A program made the position numbers and the translations under genes. A stretch of DNA of 21,258 nucleotides, from assembly GCA_045638565.1 (NCBI GenBank), contig JAZUBN010000054.1, positions 1 to 21,258 of the forward strand. Direction: 5' to 3'. Positions 12,558 through 18,701 of this stretch are shown piece by piece. Source of the stretch: SIG471 sp045638565. Its GTDB lineage: Bacteria > Bacillota > Clostridia > Oscillospirales > Butyricicoccaceae. The notes beneath the pieces were generated by a model. It saw only the letters and a list, made by a program, of their open reading frames with translations. It was not told the DNA's origin and did no database searches. Numbering within the stretch: the first letter of the stretch is position 1; each line of letters starts with the position of its first letter.

Positions 12558-13199
12558 ATGCCGGAAAAAAAGATCTCAACAGCTGTTATCAGAAGAATGC
12601 CAAAGTACTATAAGTATGTAAATCAGCTTCTCGACAGTGGTATTACGAGAATTTCTTCCAGTAAACTGGCTGAAATGATGGGTCTTACGGCTTCTCAGGT
12701 CAGACAGGACTTCAATTGTTTCGGTGGCTTTGGACAGCAGGGTTATGGTTATAACGTTGAGTTTTTGCGTGACGAAATTGCAAATATTCTCAATATAAAC
12801 AAGAAGAATAAGGCTATTATTATCGGTGTTGGTAATCTTGGACGTACTCTTATCAATAATTTTAATTTTGCAGCATGCGGTGTTGAAATTGTATGTGGCT
12901 TTGACGTAAATGTTGAAGGACATGGCAATACTATCAATAGTGTCCCGATTTACAATGTAAGCGAACTGGAAAATATTATGGAAAGTGAAACACCTGATCT
13001 TGCAGTGCTTACTCTGCCTAAGCGTCTTGCAAAAACTATGACTGCAAGACTTATTGAATGTGGCATCAAAGCGGTATGGAATTTCACAAATGTTGATCTC
13101 CATCTTGATTTTGATTGCATTCCGATTGAAGATGTTCACTTCTCTGAAAGCCTTATGACACTTACATACAGACTTAAAGAAAAGCAGAATAAGAAATAA
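12558..13199 (+). CDS. rex: Redox-sensing transcriptional repressor Rex
   Basis: Rex senses the NADH/NAD+ ratio and represses fermentation and respiration genes when NADH is low. The 213-residue protein has the N-terminal winged helix (about 1-80; IPR/MPKYYKYVNQLLDSG, SSSKLAEMMGLTASQVRQDFNCFGGFGQQGYGY, the last part being the very conserved DNA-binding wing). A Rossmann domain with GVGNLG (90-95) and FDVN (NAD binding) follows, then the C-terminal domain-swapping helix ending in SLMTLTYRLKEKQ. Length equals the family norm. It stands alone with a strong promoter and a terminator. The neighbouring ridA and dCMP deaminase genes are not known Rex targets; its regulon probably lies elsewhere in the genome. 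Confidence 0.98.
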   Translation: MPEKKISTAVIRRMPKYYKYVNQLLDSGITRISSSKLAEMMGLTASQVRQDFNCFGGFGQQGYGYNVEFLRDEIANILNINKKNKAIIIGVGNLGRTLINNFNFAACGVEIVCGFDVNVEGHGNTINSVPIYNVSELENIMESETPDLAVLTLPKRLAKTMTARLIECGIKAVWNFTNVDLHLDFDCIPIEDVHFSESLMTLTYRLKEKQNKK

Positions 13200-13203
13200 A
13201 ACA

Positions 13204-13234
13204 AAAGCTCTCCGGAAAGGAGAGCTTTATTTTG
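13204..13234 (+). terminator. Intrinsic terminator of rex
   Basis: AAAGCTCTCC (13204-13213) pairs with GGAGAGCTTT (13219-13228) around a GGAAA loop, followed by ATTTTG. It lies 4 nt after the rex stop. Confidence 0.88.
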
Positions 13235-13257
13235 TATGTTAAATATTTTATTGCACC

Positions 13258-13282
13258 AAAAAAGCCGGCATAAAACCGGCTT
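13258..13282 (-). terminator. Intrinsic terminator of tRNA-Thr
   Basis: On the minus strand AAGCCGG (13282-13276) pairs with CCGGCTT (13268-13262) and runs into six Ts (13263-13258). It begins 5 nt after the tRNA CCA end. Confidence 0.88.
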
Positions 13283-13287
13283 AGAAT

Positions 13288-13363
13288 TGGAGCTACCGAG
13301 CGGGATTGAACCGCCGACCTCGTCATTACCAATGACGTACTCTACCAACTGAGCTACGATAGC
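13288..13363 (-). tRNA. tRNA-Thr (anticodon GGT)
   Basis: A 76-nt tRNA with encoded CCA. The acceptor stem GCTATCG pairs with CGGTAGC (one T-G wobble). The D-arm is GCTC-AGTTGGTA-GAGT and the anticodon stem CGTCA/TGACG encloses the loop TTGGTAA, giving anticodon GGT (Thr). The T-arm is GGCGG-TTCAATC-CCGCT and the discriminator base is T. It is downstream of tRNA-Trp on the same strand with 36 nt between them, and that spacer is filled by a hairpin. Confidence 0.97.
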
Positions 13364-13367
13364 AATT

Positions 13368-13400
13368 AAAAAGGGAAACGATCAATGACCGTTTCCCTTT
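13368..13400 (-). terminator. Terminator-like hairpin between tRNA-Trp and tRNA-Thr
   Basis: On the minus strand AAAGGGAAACG (13400-13390) pairs perfectly with CGTTTCCCTTT (13380-13370) and continues into TTTTTAATTG. The first base of the stem is the last A of the tRNA-Trp CCA. Only 4 nt separate the end of the T-run from tRNA-Thr, so it may terminate partially or guide 3' processing. Confidence 0.7.
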
Positions 13401-13475
13401 GGCAGGGGCAGTAAGGATCGAACTCACGACACGTGGTTTTGGAGACCACTGCTCTACCACCTGAGCTATACCCCT
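13400..13475 (-). tRNA. tRNA-Trp (anticodon CCA)
   Basis: A 76-nt tRNA with encoded CCA. The acceptor stem AGGGGTA pairs with TGCCCCT, the D-arm is GCTC-AGGTGGTA-GAGC, and the anticodon stem GTGGT/ACCAC encloses CTCCAAA, giving anticodon CCA (Trp). The T-arm is GTGAG-TTCGATC-CTTAC and the discriminator is G, as expected for tRNA-Trp. It is the first gene of the minus-strand tRNA unit. Confidence 0.98.
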
Positions 13476-13495
13476 GTATTGTTGACTGCTTGTAT

Positions 13496-13524
13496 ATAAT
13501 ACCATATAAATCCTGATTTGTAAA
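13496..13524 (-). promoter_or_regulatory. Promoter of the tRNA-Trp/tRNA-Thr unit
   Basis: On the minus strand TTTACA (13524-13519), 17 bp, TATTAT (13501-13496). The expected transcription start is about 14 nt before the mature 5' end of tRNA-Trp. No second promoter fits before tRNA-Thr. Confidence 0.72.
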
Positions 13525-13636
13525 GAGTTTTTTTCGATTTTTTTAATATTTTTTCAAAATAGACGAAAGGACCAATTTGCAATGTGTTTACATCTGATTT
13601 GTTATACATTTAGTACATATTATTGCAACTTTTCTG

Positions 13637-13665
13637 TTGAAGTTGATGGCTATTAGTGTTATAAT
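13637..13665 (+). promoter_or_regulatory. Promoter of the ridA operon (extended -10)
   Basis: TTGAAG (13637-13642), 17 bp, TATAAT (13660-13665) preceded by TGT (extended -10), then GAGAGG and the ATG at 13699. The 12-mer TTATTGCAACTT (13620-13631) sits just upstream of the -35. Nothing else is recognisable in the T-rich stretch 13525-13619. Confidence 0.8.
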
Positions 13666-13698
13666 TACAGTAAAATAAACAGTTATGAGAGGTGCATT

Positions 13699-14076
13699 AT
13701 GAAATTTGTAGTTCCTCAGTATAAAGGCGAGAATAAAGGACATTATTCGCCGGGGGTTATTTCCAACGGTTTACTTTTTATATCGGGTCAGCTTTCGATC
13801 GATCCTGATACAAGACAGGTCGCACAGGGCGGAATTGAAGAACATGCAAGACTTGCGCTTGATAATCTTGACAGAGTTCTGAAAGAAGCAGGAGTTGAAC
13901 GATCTTCTGTCGTTCAGTGCAGAGTATATGTATCAGATATTGATGATTGGGACAAAGTAAATATTATTTACAGTGAGTTCTTTGGTGACCACAAACCTGC
14001 AAGAATTATCGTTCCGGTTTCTAAACTTCATTTTGGATGCCTCATTGAAATTGAAGCAATTGCGGAGGTGAAATAA
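13699..14076 (+). CDS. ridA: RidA family (YjgF/UK114) enamine/imine deaminase
   Basis: RidA hydrolyses reactive enamine/imine intermediates such as 2-aminoacrylate and 2-iminobutyrate, released by PLP-dependent dehydratases, to 2-keto acids and ammonia. The 125-residue protein is the standard length for this trimeric family. It shows YSPGVISNGLLFISGQLSIDP (16-36), ALDNLDRVLKEAG (54-65), VVQCRVYVSDIDDW and the signature KPARIIVPVSKL...CLIEIEAIA. The substrate-carboxylate arginine is R102 and the conserved glutamate is E118. Its stop codon shares one base with the ATG of a PLP enzyme, so the two are translationally coupled. This fits RidA cleaning up intermediates from that enzyme. The promoter upstream should drive all four genes up to 18586. 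Confidence 0.93.
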   Translation: MKFVVPQYKGENKGHYSPGVISNGLLFISGQLSIDPDTRQVAQGGIEEHARLALDNLDRVLKEAGVERSSVVQCRVYVSDIDDWDKVNIIYSEFFGDHKPARIIVPVSKLHFGCLIEIEAIAEVK

Positions 14077-15170
14077 TGCAATACGTTTGCAATAAATGCG
14101 GTAAAACAGAAGATGTAATAACCCGTAAAGCAAAATGTGAATGTGGTGGTTTATGGAAGCTTGATTATAAGGCTCCACCATTCAGCCTTGATAAAATTGA
14201 CAAGACATGCTGGAATATGTTCCGTTACAGACATTTTATGCCGCTTGAAGGTGATACGTGGAAAGATATTACTCTCGGAGAGGGTATGACACCTGTAATA
14301 CAGTTCAATGATAATGTAATGCTTAAAATGGATTTCTGTATGCCTACACTTTCTTTCAAGGACAGAGGTGCGGCGATGCTTGTTGCACATTGTAAGGCAA
14401 TTGGTGTTGATTCTGTTGTACAGGACAGCAGTGGTAATGCTGGCAACAGCGTAGCTGCGTATTCGGCAAAGGCTGGAATTGAATGTGAAATTTTTGTTCC
14501 TGAGGGAACATCTCCACATAAAATCAACATGATAAAATCTCATGGTGCAAAGGTAAATGTAGTTCCTGGAACAAGAGATATGTGCGCAGATGCCTGTCGC
14601 AAGCAGGTAGATGAAGGTGGAAAATACTATGCGAGCCATGTATATAATCCATTTTTCTATCAGGGTACAAAAACATATATTTATGAAGTATACGAGCAGC
14701 TTGGAAGAATTCCTGAGAATATTTTCATTCCATTGGGTAATGGCACATTATTTATTGGCGCTGTAATAGCTCTTGAAGAGCTTATGGATAGTAAAGTGAT
14801 AGATAAGATGCCTCAGATTTTTGCTGTTCAAAGTGAACTTTGTGACCCATTTGTTACTGCTCATGAAAATGACCTGAGCACACCTGCAAAAATCACACCT
14901 AAACCAACTATGGCGGAAGGTATTGCAATTGGCATACCAATGCGAGGCAGTGAAATACTTGAATACATTTATAAATATAATATAAAGACAGTTCGAGCAC
15001 CTGAAAACAGAATACTTGAAACGAGAGATCTTCTTGCACGAAAAGGTATTTATTGCGAACACACAACCGCTGCAACATATGCTGCATATATGGATTACAT
15101 CGACAAAAATGAAAAACTTAATGACGTTCTTATTCCTATGTGCGGTGCCGGAATGAAGTCAGATAAATAA
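14076..15170 (+). CDS. Threonine-synthase-like PLP-dependent enzyme
   Basis: A 364-residue fold-type-II PLP enzyme. LSFKDRG (92-98) carries the PLP lysine K95, and QDSSGNAGNS (116-125) is the cofactor-phosphate loop. PLGNGTLFIGA is the glycine-rich loop and MCGAGMK the C-terminal cofactor-contact motif. The N-terminus is a small ribbon with C5xxC8...C21xC23, a feature of threonine synthases and related enzymes of this class. Threonine synthase converts O-phosphohomoserine to threonine, but no hom or thrB gene is nearby, so the substrate could be a different hydroxy- or activated amino acid. Coupling to ridA by a 1-nt overlap suggests release of an enamine. It is followed 17 nt later by the first M14 peptidase gene. 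The family is certain, the exact reaction is not. Confidence 0.83.
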   Translation: MQYVCNKCGKTEDVITRKAKCECGGLWKLDYKAPPFSLDKIDKTCWNMFRYRHFMPLEGDTWKDITLGEGMTPVIQFNDNVMLKMDFCMPTLSFKDRGAAMLVAHCKAIGVDSVVQDSSGNAGNSVAAYSAKAGIECEIFVPEGTSPHKINMIKSHGAKVNVVPGTRDMCADACRKQVDEGGKYYASHVYNPFFYQGTKTYIYEVYEQLGRIPENIFIPLGNGTLFIGAVIALEELMDSKVIDKMPQIFAVQSELCDPFVTAHENDLSTPAKITPKPTMAEGIAIGIPMRGSEILEYIYKYNIKTVRAPENRILETRDLLARKGIYCEHTTAATYAAYMDYIDKNEKLNDVLIPMCGAGMKSDK

Positions 15171-15177
15171 ATCAAAT

Positions 15178-15182
15178 GGAGG
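15178..15182 (+). promoter_or_regulatory. Ribosome-binding site deciding the first M14 start
   Basis: GGAGG lies 5 nt before ATG 15188. The in-frame ATG at 15176 overlaps this site and so cannot be the start. The chosen start also aligns with that of the downstream paralog. Confidence 0.85.
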
Positions 15183-15187
15183 TAAAT

Positions 15188-16882
15188 ATGAAACATTCGT
15201 ACATTTATGATCATTATTATAAATATCAGGAAATTACTGATATTCTCACTGAATATGCACAGAAGCATAGTGATATAGCTCGTTTGGGCTCCATTGGTGT
15301 TACAGAGCAAGGCAGAAATATCTGGCTTATGGAAGTAACAGACCTTTCTACAGGTGATTTTTCTGAAAAGCCTGCACTTTATATTGAAGGCAACATCCAT
15401 GCTGGTGAAGTTACAGGCGCTATGACTGTTATGTACCTTCTTGATGTGATTTTCTCTAATCTTGACAATGAAGAAATTCAGGAGATGCTTAAGAATTATA
15501 CAATCTATGCTCTTCCACGTCTTTCTCCTGATGGATCAGAATTCTATCTCACAACTGAACACAGCGTACGTTCTGTCCCAAAGATGTATCCATATGACAA
15601 GCTTATGCCTGGTGTACACAGACAGGACATTGACGGCGACGGTGTTGCACGCCTTATGCGTGTGAAGTCCAAATATGGCGTATGGAAGATCTCAGATAAG
15701 GATCCTCGTGCGATGACAAAAAGACTGCCTGATGATATCAAAGGCGATTTCTATAATGTTTATGATGAAGGTGTACTTGAAGAGTTTGATGGTATAGTTG
15801 GTAATTTAGCTGATGCACCTGCTCCATATGGTAATGACTTCAACAGAAACTATCCTATTGGCTGGGAAACAGAAGATAAGCAGCGCGGCTCCGGCAAATA
15901 TCCTCTTGCACATAATGAAACAAAGGCCAATGCTGAGTTCATTCTCAATCATCCTAACATTTGCTTCGTAATTGATATGCATACAGCGGGCGGTCAGAAT
16001 CTTTATATGCCTGGATTCAAGAGTGCAAAACAGACAATCAAGGAAGATATAGCACTTTATAAGGCTATAGGCAAGATGGCTCACGAAGAAAACGGTTATC
16101 CTGTTCTTAATGTATATGACGAATATCTCCCACAGGGTGCACCATCTGCATTCGGTGGCTTCGATGATTTCGTTCACTTTGTGCTTGGTATTCCTGCGAT
16201 TGCAATTGAATGCTGGGATCTCGATGTTCGTGCTGGCATCAATGTTCAGTATCCACCAAGAATTGAAGTTCCTGACGAAGAACAGGAAGAAAATGCTCTC
16301 AAGTATCTTAAGTGGGCAGATGAAAATCTTGCCAAGGAAGAAGGATTTATGGAATGGACAAAGTTCGATCATCCTCAGCTTGGCGAAGTTGAAATTGGCG
16401 GTTTTGACCTTAAATATACAAGACAGAATCCACCACCAGCAAAGTTCCTTCTTCAGGAAGTACAGAAGCATACAAGATTTGCTCTCCGTGCAGTTAAAAC
16501 ATTCCCACGTGTAGGTTTTGATACTATTGAAACAGAACAGCTCGCTGATGATATTTTCAAAATCGATGCAGTTATCGGCAACGATGGATTTATGCCTACA
16601 TATGTATTTAAGGAAGGTCTTAAGAGCAAGAATCTCAAGGATCTTACTGTGGAACTGGATGGCAATATTAGAATTGTTCAGGGTATGCCTGAGGAAAAGA
16701 TTGGACATCTTCAGGGTATTTCCGGTATAAAGGCAAATAATGGTCTTACACTTAATTCAAGACCTACGGGTGACCTCTGCAAGAAGGTTACATGGATTGT
16801 CAAGGCTGAAAAGGGCACAGAAGTTACACTCAAGTGCCGTGGCGGCAGAATCGGCAAGGTTGAAACAAAGATTGTTCTTTAA
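15188..16882 (+). CDS. M14 family zinc metallocarboxypeptidase, copy 1
   Basis: A 564-residue metallopeptidase of family M14 (carboxypeptidase A fold). Zinc ligands are H71 and E74 in EGNIHAGEVTG and H265 in VIDMHTAGGQN. The carboxylate-binding pair is in DFNRNYP (217-223), and the general-base glutamate is E341 in IAIECWDL. An insertion with DIDGDGVARLMRVKSK (147-162) and a ~180-residue C-terminal domain distinguish it from secreted digestive forms. There is no signal peptide, so it acts in the cytoplasm on imported peptides or muropeptides; the substrate is unknown. The start ATG is set by GGAGG 5 nt upstream. A closely related copy follows 18 nt after the stop. It is the third gene of the operon starting at ridA. 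Confidence 0.9.
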   Translation: MKHSYIYDHYYKYQEITDILTEYAQKHSDIARLGSIGVTEQGRNIWLMEVTDLSTGDFSEKPALYIEGNIHAGEVTGAMTVMYLLDVIFSNLDNEEIQEMLKNYTIYALPRLSPDGSEFYLTTEHSVRSVPKMYPYDKLMPGVHRQDIDGDGVARLMRVKSKYGVWKISDKDPRAMTKRLPDDIKGDFYNVYDEGVLEEFDGIVGNLADAPAPYGNDFNRNYPIGWETEDKQRGSGKYPLAHNETKANAEFILNHPNICFVIDMHTAGGQNLYMPGFKSAKQTIKEDIALYKAIGKMAHEENGYPVLNVYDEYLPQGAPSAFGGFDDFVHFVLGIPAIAIECWDLDVRAGINVQYPPRIEVPDEEQEENALKYLKWADENLAKEEGFMEWTKFDHPQLGEVEIGGFDLKYTRQNPPPAKFLLQEVQKHTRFALRAVKTFPRVGFDTIETEQLADDIFKIDAVIGNDGFMPTYVFKEGLKSKNLKDLTVELDGNIRIVQGMPEEKIGHLQGISGIKANNGLTLNSRPTGDLCKKVTWIVKAEKGTEVTLKCRGGRIGKVETKIVL

Positions 16883-16900
16883 TTAGTACTGGAGGAAAAA

Positions 16901-18586
16901 ATGAAGCAGACTTACGTTTATGACCATTACTACAAGTATCAGGAAATTACTGATATTCTCAATAAATATGCAGAAGAACACAGTGATATTGCTCGTTTAA
17001 GCTCAATTGGTACAACAGAGCAGGGCAGAAACATCTGGCTTATGGAAATTACAGACCTTACAACAGGCGATTATTCTGACAAGCCAGCACTCTATATCGA
17101 AGGTAATATTCATGCAGGTGAAGTTACAGGATGTATGACAGTTATGTTCCTTCTTGATACAATTTTTACCAACTGTAACACAGAAGAAATCAAGAAGATT
17201 CTTGCTCAGTATACAATCTATGCTGTACCACGCGTATCTCCTGACGGATCGGAATACTTCCTTACAACAGAAGATACTGTACGTTCTGTTCCTAAAATGT
17301 ATCCTTATGATACAGAAATGCCTGGTCTTTACAGAAAGGATCTTGATGGTGACGGCGTTGCACGTCTTATGCGTGTTAAGTCCAAGTTTGGCGTATGGAA
17401 GATTTCCGATAAGGATCCTCGTCTTATGACAAAGAGAGCACCTGATGAAACAGAAGGTGAATTCTATAATGTATACGATGAAGGCATTATCAACGAATTT
17501 GACGGAATCAATATCGTAGATGCTCCTGCAAAATATGGCAATGACTTCAACAGAAACTATCCTATCGGATGGGAAACAGAAGATAAGCAGCGTGGCGCAG
17601 GTAAATATCCTCTTGCTAACAATGAAACAAAGGCTAATGCAGACTTCCTTCTTAGCCATCCTAACGTATGTTTCGTAATTGACATGCACACAGCAGGCGG
17701 TCAGAATCTCTATACACCTGGCTATAAGAGTGCAAAGCAGGCTATCAAGGAAGATATCGATCTCTTCAAGGCAATGGGCAAGATGGCAAATGAAGAAAAC
17801 GGTTATCCTGTTCTCAATGTATTTGATGAATATATGCCGGCATCTGCTTCTGTAACCTATGGTGGTTTTGATGACTTCTGTCACTTTGTTCTCGGTATAC
17901 CTGCCATGACAATTGAATGCTGGGATCTTCCTGTGAGAGCAGGCCTTGATGTCAAGTATCCTCCAAAGGAAAATCTTTCTGATGCAGAGCAGGAAGAAGA
18001 TGCATTTAAGTATCTCAAGTGGGCTGACGAAAACCTTTCCAAGGAAGAAGGATTCAAGGATTGGACAAAGGTTGAACATCCACAGTTGGGCGAAGTTGAA
18101 GTAGGCGGATATAATGTAAAGTTCTTCCGTCAGAATCCTCCTTCAAAGTTCCTCCATCAGGAAGTTGAAAAGCATACAAAGTTTGCTCTTCGTGCTGTAA
18201 AGGCTCTTCCAAATGTAAACTTTGAAAAGATCGATGTTCAGGCGGTTTCTGAAGATGTATTCAAGATCGAAGCCATCGTTGGCAATTCCGGTTATATGTC
18301 TACATACATTTTCAAAGAAGGTCTTAAGAACAAGTCTCTCAAGCCACTCAAGGTTGATATGATTGGCGAATATGAGCTCATTCAGGGCAAGGCAGAAGAA
18401 CAGATTGGTCATCTCCAGGGACTTTCCGGAATCAAGACAGTCAATGGACTTGCTCCATATTCCAGACAGAGCGCTGAACTTTGCAAGAAGATTACATGGA
18501 TCGTTAAGGCAAAGAAGGGTACAGAACTCAAGTTTGTATGCTCCGGCGGCAGAATTGGCAAGACAGAAGCATCTGTTACTTTGTAA
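16901..18586 (+). CDS. M14 family zinc metallocarboxypeptidase, copy 2
   Basis: A 561-residue paralog of the gene before it, with the same M14 layout. The zinc ligands are H71 and E74 (EGNIHAGEVTG) and H263 (VIDMHTAGGQN), the NRNYP anion site is kept, and the catalytic glutamate is E339 (MTIECWDL). All catalytic residues are intact, so both copies should be active. Differences cluster around residues 203-207, where two residues are lost (INIVDAP versus IVGNLADAP). They also occur at 309-320 (EYMPASASVTYGG versus EYLPQGAPSAFGG) and across the C-terminal domain, which may change substrate choice. GGAGG (16891-16895) lies 5 nt before the ATG. There is no signal peptide. A strong terminator closes the operon. 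Confidence 0.9.
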   Translation: MKQTYVYDHYYKYQEITDILNKYAEEHSDIARLSSIGTTEQGRNIWLMEITDLTTGDYSDKPALYIEGNIHAGEVTGCMTVMFLLDTIFTNCNTEEIKKILAQYTIYAVPRVSPDGSEYFLTTEDTVRSVPKMYPYDTEMPGLYRKDLDGDGVARLMRVKSKFGVWKISDKDPRLMTKRAPDETEGEFYNVYDEGIINEFDGINIVDAPAKYGNDFNRNYPIGWETEDKQRGAGKYPLANNETKANADFLLSHPNVCFVIDMHTAGGQNLYTPGYKSAKQAIKEDIDLFKAMGKMANEENGYPVLNVFDEYMPASASVTYGGFDDFCHFVLGIPAMTIECWDLPVRAGLDVKYPPKENLSDAEQEEDAFKYLKWADENLSKEEGFKDWTKVEHPQLGEVEVGGYNVKFFRQNPPSKFLHQEVEKHTKFALRAVKALPNVNFEKIDVQAVSEDVFKIEAIVGNSGYMSTYIFKEGLKNKSLKPLKVDMIGEYELIQGKAEEQIGHLQGLSGIKTVNGLAPYSRQSAELCKKITWIVKAKKGTELKFVCSGGRIGKTEASVTL

Positions 18587-18593
18587 TATAAAT

Positions 18594-18621
18594 AAAAGGT
18601 GTCAGAAATGGCACCTTTTTT
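18594..18621 (+). terminator. Intrinsic terminator of the ridA-M14 operon
   Basis: AAAAGGTGTC (18594-18603) pairs with GGCACCTTTT (18610-18619), with one U-G pair, and ends in a run of six Ts (18616-18621). Confidence 0.9.
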
Positions 18622-18643
18622 CTGTTTATAATACAATTTTCTA

Positions 18644-18672
18644 TTTACTATGAGATAAAAAAATGGTAAAAT
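18644..18672 (+). promoter_or_regulatory. Probable promoter of the yfhO-like gene
   Basis: TTTACT (18644-18649), 17 bp, TAAAAT (18667-18672) with TGG directly upstream (extended -10). A TATAAT at 18676-18681 is also present but has no -35 at a proper distance. GAGAGG (18691-18696) is the ribosome site. Confidence 0.6.
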
Positions 18673-18701
18673 ATATATAATATGGTTTTTGAGAGGCAGA
18701 T

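Larger units (their letters stand above)
15188..18586 (+). repeat. Tandem gene duplication (two M14 peptidase genes)
   Basis: The two M14 genes align over their whole length, with about 70% identical residues by eye over the first 340 positions and one 2-residue gap. Some DNA stretches remain identical, for example 25 nt at 15224-15248 and 16937-16961, while third positions elsewhere differ, so the duplication is old. Confidence 0.85.

Noticed and set aside
13136..13348. 70-codon minus-strand frame across tRNA-Thr and the end of rex
   Set aside because: It runs through a tRNA and two terminators, with no ribosome site; a chance frame.
13525..13698. T-box or other riboswitch before ridA and the PLP enzyme
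   Set aside because: No stem-loop ladder, no T-box motif and no leader terminator; only a promoter 30-60 bp before the ATG.
17003..18079. Long antisense reading frame (358 codons) over M14 copy 2, and a related one at 15806-16708 over copy 1
   Set aside because: The two antisense translations resemble each other only because the sense genes are paralogs in the same phase. They are Cys/Ile/Phe-rich with no domain, no ribosome site and no promoter.
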